A stretch of 64,000 bases of DNA. Origin: DASUNQ01 sp035536455 (GTDB taxonomy: Bacteria; Acidobacteriota; Thermoanaerobaculia; Multivoradales; UBA5704). Positions 31,933 to 40,806 of this stretch are shown here, piece by piece. The stretch covers positions 118,904 to 182,903 of the forward strand of contig DATLOC010000006.1 in assembly GCA_035536455.1 (NCBI GenBank), given 5' to 3'. The position numbers and the translations under genes are program-made. The notes below the pieces were generated by a model that did no database searches, was not told where the DNA came from, and saw only the letters and a list, made by a program, of their open reading frames with translations. Position 1 is the first letter of the stretch, and the number at the start of each line of letters is the position of its first letter.

Positions 31933-34900
31933 CTAGGTCGGCGGTGTCGCCCCGCCGCTCGTCGCCTCTCCCTCCAGCGGTGGCAGGGGAACGGCCGGCA
32001 CCTCCCGCTCGCGCACCAGCTTGTTGAGGGCCGGCAGGTCGGTCGTCCAGACCTGTTGCAGGCGCGCCATCTCCTTGTCGATCGCCGCCACCAGCTCGTC
32101 GCGAACCGCGACCGCCTGGGCGGTCGGGGCGTTGTCGCCGGCGGCGACGGTGTCGCCGACCGCGGCGAGCTTGTCGTTGAGGCGGATCGGGAAGTTGAGC
32201 GGGTCCTGCTGGCTGCGGTTCTTGGTCTGGTAGAGCGTCTCCTCGACCGACTTCATCGTCTCGCGGATCGCCTCGACGGCCTTGGTCACCGCCTCGTCTT
32301 CAGGCTCGTCGCCGCCGAGCTGCTCCTCCAGCCCGTCGAGCTCGGCGCGCACGGCGCGGATGCGGCCGATCTCGCGGTGCACTTGGGAGAGCTTGTCGCG
32401 CAGGCCGTGGAGGAAGGCGAGCTGCGCCTCGAGGTCGGCCTGGGTGACGGCGCCGCGCGGGTCCGCCTTGAGCTCGAACGGGACGGTCACCACCTCCTTG
32501 CCGGCGGTCAGCCGCGCCTGGTAGCTGCCGGGCACGGCGCGCGGGCCGTAGATGCCGCCCCCCCAGAGGATCATGCCCTCGAAGTCGGCCGCGTCGGGGT
32601 AGCGGCCGTCCCAGACGAAGCGGTTCATGCCGGGGCTCGCCACCAGCTCGCCGACGGTCTTGTCCTTCTTCTTCTCCTTCTCTTTCTCTTTCTTCTTCTC
32701 CTCCGCGGCCTTCTCCGCCTCTTCCGGCTTCTTCTCCTCGGCCACCTCGGCCGGTGTCGTGGCGCCGGTGGCCTGCGGCGTCCCCTTCGCCCGCGGCGTG
32801 GCCGCCTCCGGCCCCTGGCTCTCCTCGGCCGGCACGATGCCCTCGCCGGCGGGCGCCGCGGCCGGCTCCTCCCCCTTCTCCCAGGGCTTCTGTTTCCGCG
32901 CCACCGCCTTCCCTTCGAAGGCGCGGACCAGGCGGCCCTGGCCGTCGAGGAACTCCAGCTTCACCTCCGTGTCCACGGGCTGGTCGAGCCAGTAGTGGAG
33001 GAGGACGCCGTTCGGCGGGTTCGTCCCCTGGTTGGGCCCGGGAGGAGGTTCCCCCTCCGCCCCGCGCATGCGCAGGCTGGGGCGCGGCGGGTAGAGGTGC
33101 ACCGTCTTCTTCGTCGCCTCGCCCGCGAGCTGGTGGAGCGGCGTCAGGTCGTCGAGGATCCAGAAGCCGCGCCCCTGGGTGGCGGCGGCGAGGTCGCCGT
33201 CCTTCCACGTCAGGTCGGTGATCGGCACGACGGGCAGGTTGAGCTGCAGAGGCTGCCAGGAGCCGCCGTCGTCGAAGGAGACGTAGACCCCGCGCTCGGT
33301 GCCGGCGTAGAGGAGGCCCCGCCGCACCGGGTCGGCGCGCACGACGCGGGTGAAGTGGTCGGCCGGGATGCCGCGGTCGATGCGCGTCCAGCTCTTGCCG
33401 TAGTCGGCGGTCTTCCAGAGGTAGGGGCGGAAGTCGTCCGACTTGTACATCGTCGCCGCGACGTAGAGCCCGCCCTTCTCGTGCGGGCTCGCCTCGACGC
33501 TGTTGACCTGGATCCACTCCGGCATCGCCTTGGGCGTCACGTTCTGCCAGCTCGCGCCGCCGTCGCGCGAGAGGTGGATCAGGCCGTCGTCGGAGCCGGC
33601 CCAGAGGACGCCGGCCTCGTGCGGCGACTCGGCGGCGGCGAAGATCGTGCCGTAGTACTCGACGCTGGTGTTGTCCTTGGTGATCGGCCCGCCGGAGGGG
33701 CCCATCTTGCTCTTGTCGTTGCGCGTCAGGTCGGGGCTGATGGCCTGCCAGCTCGCCCCCTCGTCGGTCGTCTTGAAGAGCACGTTGGCCGCGGCGTAGA
33801 GCGTGTTCGGGTCGTGCGGCGAGAAGAAGATCGGGTAGTTCCACTGGAAGCGGTACTTGAGGTCGGCGGCGCCGCCGCCCATCGGATTGTCGGGCCAGGG
33901 GTCGACCGAGCGGAACGACGAGGTCTCGTGGTCGTAGCGCTCGAGGTAGCCGCCGTAGGAGCCGCCGTAGACGACGTCGGGGTTCTCGGGGTCGGCGGCG
34001 ATCCAGCCGCTCTCGCCGCCGGCCGTGGGCTCCCAGTCGCGCGGCCCGACGCCGCGGAAGGTGCCGCGGCTCCGGATGCGCACGGCCGAGTTGTCCTGCT
34101 GGCCGCCGAGGAGGCGGTAGGGGAAGTCGTTGTCGGTCGAGACGCGGTAGAACTGCGCCGTCGGCTGGTTGTCCTGCGGCGTCCAGGTCTCGCCGCCGTC
34201 GGTCGAGACGTTGGCGCCGCCGTCGTTGGACTCGATCATCCGCCGCGGGTCGCCGGGGTCGATCCAGAGGTCGTGGTTGTCGCCGTGCGGGGTGCGGATG
34301 GTGGTGAAGGTCTTGCCGCCGTCCTTGGACTTGTGGAACTGGACGTTGACGACGTAGACGGTGTCGGCGTCCTTGGGGTCGGCGTAGATGCGGGTGTAGT
34401 ACCAGGCGCGCTGCCGCAGGTCGCGCGACTCGTTGGTCTTGGTCCAGCTCTCGCCGCCGTCGCGCGAGCGGAAGACGCCCCCCTCGTCGGCCTCGACGAT
34501 GGCGTAGACGTTCTGCGGGTCGGCGGCGGAGACGCTGACGCCGATGATCCCCAGCGTCCCCTTCGGCAGGCCGGGCTTGCGCGACAGCTCGCGCCAGGTG
34601 TCGCCGCCGTCGGTGGACTTCCAGAGCCCGGAGCCGGGGCCGCCGCTCTCGAGCGTCCAGGGGCGGCGGCGCACCCGCCAGGTCGAGGCGTAGAGGACGC
34701 GCGGGTTGACGGGGTCGAGGGCGAGGTCGACGGCGCCGGCGTCGGCGTTGACGAAGAGGACGCGCTCCCAGCTCTTGCCGCCGTTCCGGCTGCGGTAGAC
34801 GCCGCGCATGTCGCTGGGGCCGAAGAGGTGGCCCAGGACGGCGGCGTAGACGAGGTCGGGGTCGCGCGGGTGGATGCGGAGGCGCGGCACGTGGCGCGAG

Positions 34901-35358
34901 TCGCCGAGCCCGACGTGGCGCCAGCTCTTGCCCGCGTCGGTCGACTTCCATACGCCGTCGCCGTGCGAGACGTTGCCGCGCACGGTCTTTTCGCCGCCGC
35001 CGACGTAGACGACGTTGGGGTCCCACTCCGACACCGCGACGGCGCCGATCGAGCCGCCGAAGTACCCGTCCGAGACGTTCTTCCAGCTCCGCCCGCCATC
35101 GGTCGTCTTCCACACCCCGCCGCCGGTCGAGCCGAAGTAGTAGGTCTCGCGCTGCTGCGGGATCCCGGTCACCGCCGCGCACCGCCCGCCGCGATACGGC
35201 CCCACCTCCCGCCAGCGCAGGGACTCGAAGAGGCGCGCGTCGACGGCGGGCTTGGGGGCGGCGGCTGCGGCCGCGGGGGCGGGGAGAAGAGCGGGTAGGA
35301 CGAAGACGAGGCTGGTGAGGAGGACGACAGTGTGGCGACTGCAGGCGCTTCCCGGCAT
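31933..35358 (-). CDS. large secreted BNR/sortilin (VPS10)-like propeller protein
   Basis: A 1,141-residue protein with a Sec signal peptide (LLTSLVFVLPALLPAPAAAA). From about 50 to 760 it has many BNR/Asp-box units, such as STGGGVWKTTDGGRSWKNVS, GVWKSTDAGKSWRHVGLG, GVFRSRDGGESWTKTNES and LIHLSRDGGASWQNVTPKA, as in sortilin-like propellers. A long Lys/Glu-rich low-complexity linker (about 890-950, with EEKKKEKEKEKKKD) leads to a C-terminal domain with FVWDGRYPDAADFEGM and a helical end. Such proteins are common in Acidobacteriota and Bacteroidota and are annotated as glycosyl hydrolases without proof. ATG 35358 is preferred; ATG 35379 adds 7 residues. It lies downstream of the double-HTH gene. 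Confidence 0.88.
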   Translation of the reverse strand: MPGSACSRHTVVLLTSLVFVLPALLPAPAAAAAAPKPAVDARLFESLRWREVGPYRGGRCAAVTGIPQQRETYYFGSTGGGVWKTTDGGRSWKNVSDGYFGGSIGAVAVSEWDPNVVYVGGGEKTVRGNVSHGDGVWKSTDAGKSWRHVGLGDSRHVPRLRIHPRDPDLVYAAVLGHLFGPSDMRGVYRSRNGGKSWERVLFVNADAGAVDLALDPVNPRVLYASTWRVRRRPWTLESGGPGSGLWKSTDGGDTWRELSRKPGLPKGTLGIIGVSVSAADPQNVYAIVEADEGGVFRSRDGGESWTKTNESRDLRQRAWYYTRIYADPKDADTVYVVNVQFHKSKDGGKTFTTIRTPHGDNHDLWIDPGDPRRMIESNDGGANVSTDGGETWTPQDNQPTAQFYRVSTDNDFPYRLLGGQQDNSAVRIRSRGTFRGVGPRDWEPTAGGESGWIAADPENPDVVYGGSYGGYLERYDHETSSFRSVDPWPDNPMGGGAADLKYRFQWNYPIFFSPHDPNTLYAAANVLFKTTDEGASWQAISPDLTRNDKSKMGPSGGPITKDNTSVEYYGTIFAAAESPHEAGVLWAGSDDGLIHLSRDGGASWQNVTPKAMPEWIQVNSVEASPHEKGGLYVAATMYKSDDFRPYLWKTADYGKSWTRIDRGIPADHFTRVVRADPVRRGLLYAGTERGVYVSFDDGGSWQPLQLNLPVVPITDLTWKDGDLAAATQGRGFWILDDLTPLHQLAGEATKKTVHLYPPRPSLRMRGAEGEPPPGPNQGTNPPNGVLLHYWLDQPVDTEVKLEFLDGQGRLVRAFEGKAVARKQKPWEKGEEPAAAPAGEGIVPAEESQGPEAATPRAKGTPQATGATTPAEVAEEKKPEEAEKAAEEKKKEKEKEKKKDKTVGELVASPGMNRFVWDGRYPDAADFEGMILWGGGIYGPRAVPGSYQARLTAGKEVVTVPFELKADPRGAVTQADLEAQLAFLHGLRDKLSQVHREIGRIRAVRAELDGLEEQLGGDEPEDEAVTKAVEAIRETMKSVEETLYQTKNRSQQDPLNFPIRLNDKLAAVGDTVAAGDNAPTAQAVAVRDELVAAIDKEMARLQQVWTTDLPALNKLVREREVPAVPLPPLEGEATSGGATPPT

Positions 35359-35426
35359 AGGAGTCCTTTCCTGGTCCATGCGGCAGGCCGGCTTTTTACC
35401 ATGCCTGCCTCCAGGCGGAGCCGCTG

Positions 35427-35888
35427 CTACGGGTAGTCGTCGAGCGTGTCGAAGGGAAGGCCGCAGGGGTAGAAGAGGTTGAAGATCGGCTGCTCGATCA
35501 GCTCGGCGAAGCGCAGGAGGAGCGGGCCCTGCTCCTCCAGCGGCGTCGTGCCGGCTTCGATCGCGCGGTATTCGTCGGCGGAGACCTCCAGCGCGGCGGC
35601 CATCTCCTCGATGGTCTTGCCGCGGCGCTCGCGGTGCTGCCGGATGAGCCGGCCTGCCTGGCCGGGCTGGCAGTCGGCGGCGCGGCCGCTCTCGGCGAGG
35701 AGGCGCGAGGTGGGCGTCTCGAGGGCGATCGCGATCTTGCCGAGGCGCGGCCCCCAGACCTCGGCCGGCGAGGCACCGGCTTCCATCTCGGCGTAGCGCT
35801 CCGCGGGGATGCCGAGCGCCTCCGCCACCCTCTCGGGCGCCAGCTTCTTCTTCTCCCGCTCCTTGCGCAGCACGTCGCCGAGCTTCAT
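35427..35888 (-). CDS. double XRE-type HTH protein
   Basis: A 153-residue cytosolic protein with two XRE-like HTH domains in tandem: 1-65 (GDVLRKEREKKKLAPERVAE, ALGIPAERYAEMEAG) and about 75-140 (RLIRQHRERRGKTIEEMAAA, LEVSADEYRAIEAGTTP). Start ATG 35888 follows GAGGGCGAG. It lies just upstream of the BNR/sortilin gene on the same strand, 68 bp away, and may control it, and is divergent from the FAD oxidase across 91 bp. Confidence 0.82.
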   Translation of the reverse strand: MKLGDVLRKEREKKKLAPERVAEALGIPAERYAEMEAGASPAEVWGPRLGKIAIALETPTSRLLAESGRAADCQPGQAGRLIRQHRERRGKTIEEMAAALEVSADEYRAIEAGTTPLEEQGPLLLRFAELIEQPIFNLFYPCGLPFDTLDDYP

Positions 35889-35979
35889 GGTCTCGCCCTC
35901 CCCGTCCGATGGCAAACGTGCAGGGCGGGGCGGGAAGGGGGACAGGACCGCACGTATGATCCCCGCGAGGAGCCCAGCC

Positions 35980-37467
35980 ATGCTCGATCGCCGGGAGTTC
36001 CTGAAGGCCGCGGCGCTCGCCGCGCTCGCCCCGGCCGCCTGCCGCCGCGCGCCGGAGGCGGAGGTGGGCGAGACCCTCGTCAACGACGTCCACTCGCAGC
36101 TCAACCCGACGCGGCTAGCGGAGGTGGTGCCGGTCGGCTCGCTCGCCGACCTGCGGGCGCTGGTGCGACGCGCCACCGCCGCCGGGCTCCCGGTCGCGGT
36201 CGCCGGCGGCCGCCACGCCATGGGCGGGCAGCAGTTCGCCGGCGGCGCGCTCCTCGCCGACACCCGCGGCATGGCGCGGGTCCTCGGCTTCGACCGCGAG
36301 CGGGGCCTCCTGGAGGTCGAGGCGGGGATCCAGTGGCCGGAGCTGATCGCCGCCTACGAGCGGCTGCAGCGCGGCGCGGCGCGGCCCTGGGGGATCGCGC
36401 AGAAGCAGACCGGCGCCGACAAGATGTCGGTGGGCGGCGCCCTGGCCTCGAACGTCCACGGCCGCGGGCTCACCTTGAAGCCCTTCGTCGGGGACGTCGA
36501 GGCGTTCACCCTGGTGGACGCGGCCGGGGAGGTGCGCACCTGCAGCCGCAAGCGGGAGCCGGAGCTCTTCCGGCTGGCGGCCGGCGGCTACGGCCTCTTC
36601 GGCCTGGTCCAGGCGGTGACCTTGCGCCTGGTGCCGCGCCGGAAGCTCGAGCGGGTCGTGGAGGTGATCGACCGCGACGCGCTGGCCGGCGCCTTCGCGC
36701 GGCGGGTCGCCGACGGGTTCCTCTACGGCGACTTCCAGTTCGCGGTCGATCCGCGCTCGCCCGACTTCCTGCGCCGCGGCGTCTTCTCCTGCTACCGCCC
36801 GGCGGCGCCGGAAGCCCGCGAGCCGAAGCGCCAGCGCCGGCTCTCCAACGCCGCCTGGATCGAGCTGCTGCGCATGGTGCACGAGGAGCCGTCACGCGCC
36901 TTCGAGCGCTACGCCGACTACTACCTCTCGACGACCGGCCAGCTCTACTGGTCGGACACGCAGCAGCTCGGCTTCTACCCCGAGGGCTACCACCGGCGGC
37001 TCGACCGGCGGCTCCGCGCCGACGTGCCGGCGACCGAGATCATCAGCGAGGTCTACGTGCCGCGCGCCGAGATCGCGCCCTTCCTCGCCGAGGCGGCCGA
37101 CGACCTGCGCGCCAGCGGCACGCAGGTGATCTACGGCACGATCCGCCTGATCGAGCGCGACGACGAGACCTTCCTGCCCTGGGCGAAGCAGCCGTACGCC
37201 TGCGTCGTGGTCAACTACCACACCCCGCACAGCCGCGCGGGGATCGCCGGCGTCGCGGCGTCGTTCCGCCAGCTCATCGACCGCGCCGCCGCCCGCGGCG
37301 GCTCCTACTACCTCACCTACCACCGCTACGCGGCCCGCCGCCAGGTCGAGGCCGCCTACCCCCAGTTCCCCGACTTCCTCCGCGCCAAGCTCGCGCACGA
37401 CCCCGAGGAGCGCTTCCAGAGCGACTGGTACCGGCACTACCGGCGGATGTTCGCGGACGCTGGTTGA
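35980..37467 (+). CDS. Tat-exported FAD-binding oxidase
   Basis: A 495-residue flavoprotein with a twin-arginine start DRREFLKAAALAALAPAAC that also fits a Tat lipoprotein. The FAD_binding_4 (PCMH) domain (about 40-210) shows VAVAGGRHAMGGQQF, a His candidate for covalent flavin, and VGGALASNVHGRGLTLKPFVGDV, then AGGYGLFGLVQAVTLRL. The layout fits the aldonolactone/sugar oxidase group. The C-terminal half has an Arg-rich substrate region. Substrate unknown. TATGAT (35955-35960) and GAGGAG precede the ATG. Confidence 0.88.
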   Translation: MLDRREFLKAAALAALAPAACRRAPEAEVGETLVNDVHSQLNPTRLAEVVPVGSLADLRALVRRATAAGLPVAVAGGRHAMGGQQFAGGALLADTRGMARVLGFDRERGLLEVEAGIQWPELIAAYERLQRGAARPWGIAQKQTGADKMSVGGALASNVHGRGLTLKPFVGDVEAFTLVDAAGEVRTCSRKREPELFRLAAGGYGLFGLVQAVTLRLVPRRKLERVVEVIDRDALAGAFARRVADGFLYGDFQFAVDPRSPDFLRRGVFSCYRPAAPEAREPKRQRRLSNAAWIELLRMVHEEPSRAFERYADYYLSTTGQLYWSDTQQLGFYPEGYHRRLDRRLRADVPATEIISEVYVPRAEIAPFLAEAADDLRASGTQVIYGTIRLIERDDETFLPWAKQPYACVVVNYHTPHSRAGIAGVAASFRQLIDRAAARGGSYYLTYHRYAARRQVEAAYPQFPDFLRAKLAHDPEERFQSDWYRHYRRMFADAG

Positions 37468-37487
37468 AACTGAAAGCGTTTCCGCGC

Positions 37488-37945
37488 GGGGCGGATAGTG
37501 CCGCGTGAGATGCCGGGCCACCCGGCCCGCGAAAGAGTCGCGCCGCTTCGCGGTTCCCGGTCAGGGCCGGTAGAGGCCGCAGAGCCAAGTCGGCTCCGTT
37601 CGCGGACGTTGGTGGTGACTTCAACCGAACGCGCCGCTTTCGCGGGCCTCTGGCCCGGCACATCACGCGGCGCCATGACTCGAATCTCTGAAGTGACGAC
37701 GGCCCCCGCCCAGATTCCTCGCTGGCGCTCGGAATGACAACCGCAGGGGCTCCACCGCCGGTGCTAGGGCCCGGAGGTCTCTGGAGCGCCGGGCGCTCCG
37801 TCCGCTCCCCCTGGCAGTCCACCGTGCGAGGCGTCGAAGGCAAGGACGTGTTTGTGGCCACGAGCGGTCTGTGCCGGCACGCGAAGCGCGGACACAAAGA
37901 AGCGCCCGGCGCGGAGGAGAGCCTCCGGGCCCCCACACCGGAACG
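37488..37945 (+). repeat. structured intergenic element, copy A (about 460 bp)
   Basis: Non-coding element that recurs in inverted orientation at 42174-42630. Two large imperfect palindromes make up most of it. The 5' module pairs GCCGCGTGAGATGCCGGGCC (from 37499) with GGCCCGGCACATCACGCGGC (to about 37671). The 3' module pairs GGGCCCGGAGGTCTCTGG and GCGCCGGGCGCTC (37768-37797) with a matching end near 37897-37932. A reverse-strand GTCATTCCGAGCGCCAGCG motif, seen in intergenic repeats of many bacteria, lies between them. Open readings here are spurious. The rest of the gap (37468-37487, 37946-37997) shows nothing. Confidence 0.82.
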
Positions 37946-37997
37946 ATGACCACGCGCGGGTGGGTGGGGGGAAAGGGAGAAGAGAGGAAGCGTCGCG

Positions 37998-38026
37998 TTG
38001 ACCGAGGGGAGTGACCGTGGTAAGGT
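37998..38026 (+). promoter_or_regulatory. sigma70-type promoter of the rplU operon
   Basis: TTGACC (37998-38003), 17-base spacer, TAAGGT (38021-38026). The transcript would start near 38033, at the base of a small hairpin GTCCC-TTTTTT-GGGAC (38032-38047). GGAG precedes the rplU ATG. Confidence 0.7.
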
Positions 38027-38067
38027 CCGCTGTCCCTTTTTTGGGACGAAACTCCTGGAGTAATCCC

Positions 38068-38412
38068 ATGTTCGCAGTGATCGAGACCGGAGGGAAGCAG
38101 TACCGGGTCCAGGCTGGGGACGTGATTGAAGTGGAGCGGGTGGCGCGGGAGGAGGGGAAGAGCGTGCGCTTCGAGCGGGTTCTCCTGGTGACGGGCGACG
38201 GCGTCAACGAGGTGGGCAATCCCCTCGTCGCCGGCGCGGTGGTCAGCGCCTCGCCGGTGGCCGAGACCCGCGGTCCCAAGATCCGGATCTTCAAGAAAAA
38301 GCGCCGCAAGGGCTACCGCCGGACCGCCGGGCACCGGCAGGACCTGCTGCGGCTCAAGATCGACGACATCCAGCTCCCCTCGCAGGCCGCGCGCCGCGAG
38401 GACGAGCGTTAG
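38068..38412 (+). CDS. rplU: 50S ribosomal protein L21
   Basis: A 114-residue ribosomal protein of the large subunit, which contacts 23S rRNA and L20. Motifs are MFAVIETGGKQYRVQAGDVI at the start, FKKKRRKGYRRTAGHRQ in the RNA-binding loop, and KIDDIQ near the end. First gene of the rplU-rpmA-obgE-nadD-rsfS string, under the promoter at 37998-38026. Confidence 0.97.
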   Translation: MFAVIETGGKQYRVQAGDVIEVERVAREEGKSVRFERVLLVTGDGVNEVGNPLVAGAVVSASPVAETRGPKIRIFKKKRRKGYRRTAGHRQDLLRLKIDDIQLPSQAARREDER

Positions 38413-38436
38413 GCGAAAGCAGCAGGAGACTCGACC

Positions 38437-38694
38437 ATGGCTCACAAGAAGGGACAGGGCTCCAGCCGCAACGGCCGCGACTCGCAGCCCCAGAACCTGG
38501 GCGTCAAGCGCTTCGGCGGCGAGACGGTCAGCGGCGGCTCCATCCTGGTGCGCCAGCGCGGCACCAAGTTCCTCCCCGGCACGAACGTCGGCCGCGGCAA
38601 GGACGACACCCTCTTCGCCAAGGTGGACGGCGTGGTGCGGTTCCAGGACAAGGGCCGCCACGGCAAGTTCATCCACGTCGTCCCCGCCGAGTAG
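38437..38694 (+). CDS. rpmA: 50S ribosomal protein L27
   Basis: An 85-residue L27, whose N-terminus reaches the peptidyl-transferase centre. The sequence starts MAHKKGQGSSRNGRDSQPQN and continues LGVKRFGGETVSGGSILVRQ, the invariant family block. The N-terminus is the short, unextended form, so no Prp-type cleavage is needed. Lies 24 bp after rplU. Confidence 0.97.
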   Translation: MAHKKGQGSSRNGRDSQPQNLGVKRFGGETVSGGSILVRQRGTKFLPGTNVGRGKDDTLFAKVDGVVRFQDKGRHGKFIHVVPAE

Positions 38695-38706
38695 CCGCCC
38701 CCCGCA

Positions 38707-39729
38707 GTGATCTTCCTCGACGAGGCCGTCTTCCACGTCCGCGGCGGACGGGGTGGGAACGGCTGCGTCGCCTTCCGGCGCGAGAAGTACGTGCCGCGGG
38801 GCGGCCCTTCGGGCGGCGACGGCGGCCACGGCGGCGCCGTCTATCTGGCCGGCGAGGCGCCGCGCAACACGCTCTATCACCTGCAGTTCCAGTCGCTCTA
38901 CGCCGCCGAGCGCGGGCGCCACGGCGAGGGCTCGAACTGCACCGGCCGCTCGGGCGAGGACCTGGTCGTCCCCGTGCCCCTGGGCACCCGCGTCCACGAC
39001 GCGGCGAGCGGCGAATTCCTGGGCGAGCTGCTGCAGGACGGCGAGCGCCTGCTGGTCGCCAAGGGCGGCCGCGGCGGCCGCGGCAACGCCCGCTTCGCCA
39101 CCGCCACCGACCAGGCGCCGCGCCGCCACGAGCCGGGGACGGAGGGGGAGGAGCGGCGGCTGCGGCTCGAGCTCAAGCTCCTGGCCGACGTCGGCATCGT
39201 CGGGCTCCCGAACGCCGGCAAGTCGACGCTGATCAGCGTCATCTCCCAAGCCCGCCCCAAGATCGCCGACTACCCGTTCACGACGCTGGTGCCGCAGCTC
39301 GGCGTCGTCGCCGAGGGGCCGCTCGCCGAGCCCTTCGTCGTCGCCGACCTGCCGGGGCTGATCGCCGGTGCGGCGCAGGGGGCGGGGCTGGGGGTCCAGT
39401 TCCTGCGCCACGTCGAGCGCTGCCGGGTGCTGGTGCAGCTCGTCGACCTGTCTCAGCCGGAGGCGAGCGCGCGTCAGGACTTCGAGACGGTCGAGCGCGA
39501 GCTCGCGGCCTTCAACCCGGAGCTCCTGGAGCGGCCGCGGCTGGTCGTGGGCAGCAAGCTCGACGCGGCGCTCCTCGAGCGGCGCGAGGAGCTGGCGGCG
39601 CTCGCCGCCGAGCGCGGCCTGCCGCACCTGGAGCTGAGCGCCGCGACGGGCGAGGGGGTGCCGCGCCTGATTTCCGACCTGTCGCGGCGGCTGCAGGCGG
39701 CGCGCGGCCTCGCCGGGATGACGCGATGA
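38707..39729 (+). CDS. obgE: GTPase Obg
   Basis: A 340-residue GTP-binding protein for 50S assembly and stress control. The glycine-rich Obg fold (1-158) includes GGRGGNGCVAFRREKYVPRG and GGPSGGDGGHGG. The G domain has Walker A GLPNAGKST, switch DYPFTTLVPQLGVV, DLPGLI and GSKLD in place of NKxD. There is no long C-terminal OCT domain. Start GTG 38707. Its stop overlaps nadD (ATGA). Confidence 0.96.
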   Translation: MIFLDEAVFHVRGGRGGNGCVAFRREKYVPRGGPSGGDGGHGGAVYLAGEAPRNTLYHLQFQSLYAAERGRHGEGSNCTGRSGEDLVVPVPLGTRVHDAASGEFLGELLQDGERLLVAKGGRGGRGNARFATATDQAPRRHEPGTEGEERRLRLELKLLADVGIVGLPNAGKSTLISVISQARPKIADYPFTTLVPQLGVVAEGPLAEPFVVADLPGLIAGAAQGAGLGVQFLRHVERCRVLVQLVDLSQPEASARQDFETVERELAAFNPELLERPRLVVGSKLDAALLERREELAALAAERGLPHLELSAATGEGVPRLISDLSRRLQAARGLAGMTR

Positions 39730-40397
39730 AGCTCGGCCTCTTCGGCGGCACGTTCGACCCGATCCACCGCGGCCACTTCGAGCCGGTGAAGGCGGCGCGC
39801 CGGGCGCTGGGGCTCGACCGCGTCGTCTACCTGCCGACGGCGCTGCCGCCGCACAAGCCGAAGCGGGAGTTCGCGCCGCCGCACGCACGCTATGCGATGG
39901 TCGAGCTGGCGCTGCTCGGCGAAGAGGGGCTGTACGCCGATCCCTACGAGCTGACCCTCGACCGCCCGGCTTACACCGTCGAGACGCTGCAGCACTTCCG
40001 CCGCACACAGCCGGCGGCCGACCTCCACCTCCTGCTCGGCGCCGACTCCTACCTCGAGCTGCCGACCTGGCGCCACTGGCGCGCGCTGCCGGAGCTGGCG
40101 CGGATCGTGGTGCTGGCACGGCCGGGGTGGGGAGTGAACAAGACGCTCGCGGCAAGAGGCCAAGTCGTGGACCCCGACGAGGCCGCCGAGCTGCCGTTCG
40201 AGGCCGAGGAGGCCGAGGCCGCGCGCGAGCTGAAGGCCTGGCTTGCCCGTCGCCGCGCGCTCCTCCTCGAGCTGAACCCGATAGACGTCTCGGCAAGCGA
40301 GATCCGCGCCCGCCTCGCCGCCGGCCAGGAGCCGCCGCCCGGGGCGCTCCACCCCCTGGTGTTAGACTACGTCCGCAAGTACAACCTCTATCGATGA
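39726..40397 (+). CDS. nadD: nicotinate-nucleotide adenylyltransferase
   Basis: Converts NaMN and ATP into NaAD in NAD synthesis. The 223-residue protein has GLFGGTFDPIHRGHF with the HxGH nucleotide site, PHKPKREFAPPHARYAMVE, and the adenylyltransferase motif region DVSASEIRARLAAGQ. Overlaps obgE by 4 bp and rsfS by 4 bp (ATGA), so the three are translationally coupled. Confidence 0.96.
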   Translation: MKLGLFGGTFDPIHRGHFEPVKAARRALGLDRVVYLPTALPPHKPKREFAPPHARYAMVELALLGEEGLYADPYELTLDRPAYTVETLQHFRRTQPAADLHLLLGADSYLELPTWRHWRALPELARIVVLARPGWGVNKTLAARGQVVDPDEAAELPFEAEEAEAARELKAWLARRRALLLELNPIDVSASEIRARLAAGQEPPPGALHPLVLDYVRKYNLYR

Positions 40398-40780
40398 CGG
40401 CCGGCGCGGAAGCAATCCCAGACACCGACTCCCGAGCTCGCGACGCCGTCTCCGCGGCCCTCGACCGCAAGGCGCAGGACCTGCGCGTCCTCCATCTCGG
40501 GCGCGTCACCGACTTCACCGACTACTTCCTCATCTGCAGCGGCACTAGCGACCGGCAGGTGCAGGCGATCGCCGACGCCATCCAGGAGCGGCTGCGCGCC
40601 GAGAAGGTGCGGCCGCTGCACGTCGAGGGCTACAACCGCGCGCAGTGGGTGCTGCTCGACTACGGCGACCTGGTCGTGCACGTCTTCCAGGAGGAGCCGC
40701 GCCGCTTCTACGCCCTGGAGCGCCTCTGGGGCGATGCCCCCGACGTGACCGACACCTTCCGCCCCGCCGCGACCGCCTGA
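40394..40780 (+). CDS. rsfS: ribosomal silencing factor RsfS
   Basis: A 128-residue Iojap/RsfS protein that binds L14 and blocks subunit joining under starvation. Visible signature: KAQDLRVLHLGRVTDFTDYF, ICSGTSDRQVQAIADAIQER and GYNRAQWVLLDYGDLVVHVF. The order nadD-rsfS is the usual one. Start is ATG 40394 inside the nadD stop. Confidence 0.95.
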   Translation: MTAGAEAIPDTDSRARDAVSAALDRKAQDLRVLHLGRVTDFTDYFLICSGTSDRQVQAIADAIQERLRAEKVRPLHVEGYNRAQWVLLDYGDLVVHVFQEEPRRFYALERLWGDAPDVTDTFRPAATA

Positions 40781-40806
40781 GGGCGGGCGCCGCCGCCGGA
40801 CCTCCG

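Noticed and set aside
32056..35298. 1,080-codon open frame antisense to the BNR/sortilin gene
   Set aside because: Shadow frame with Val/Asp/Arg-biased wording. The minus strand shows Asp-box repeats and a signal peptide.
31933..36093. 1,386-codon minus-strand reading that fuses the BNR/sortilin protein to sequence upstream
   Set aside because: The region upstream of 35358 belongs to the double-HTH gene in another frame and to the divergent promoter. The signal peptide sets the start at 35358.
37313..37936. Small proteins with VIPSASEESG or FAGLWPGTSRG wording in both copies of the structured element
   Set aside because: They are translations of a non-coding repeat. The frames are not kept open between copies and no start context is present.
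38032..38047. Ribosomal-protein autoregulatory leader for rplU
   Set aside because: Only a 5-bp hairpin is present in a 35-base leader, too little for a known L21 leader structure.
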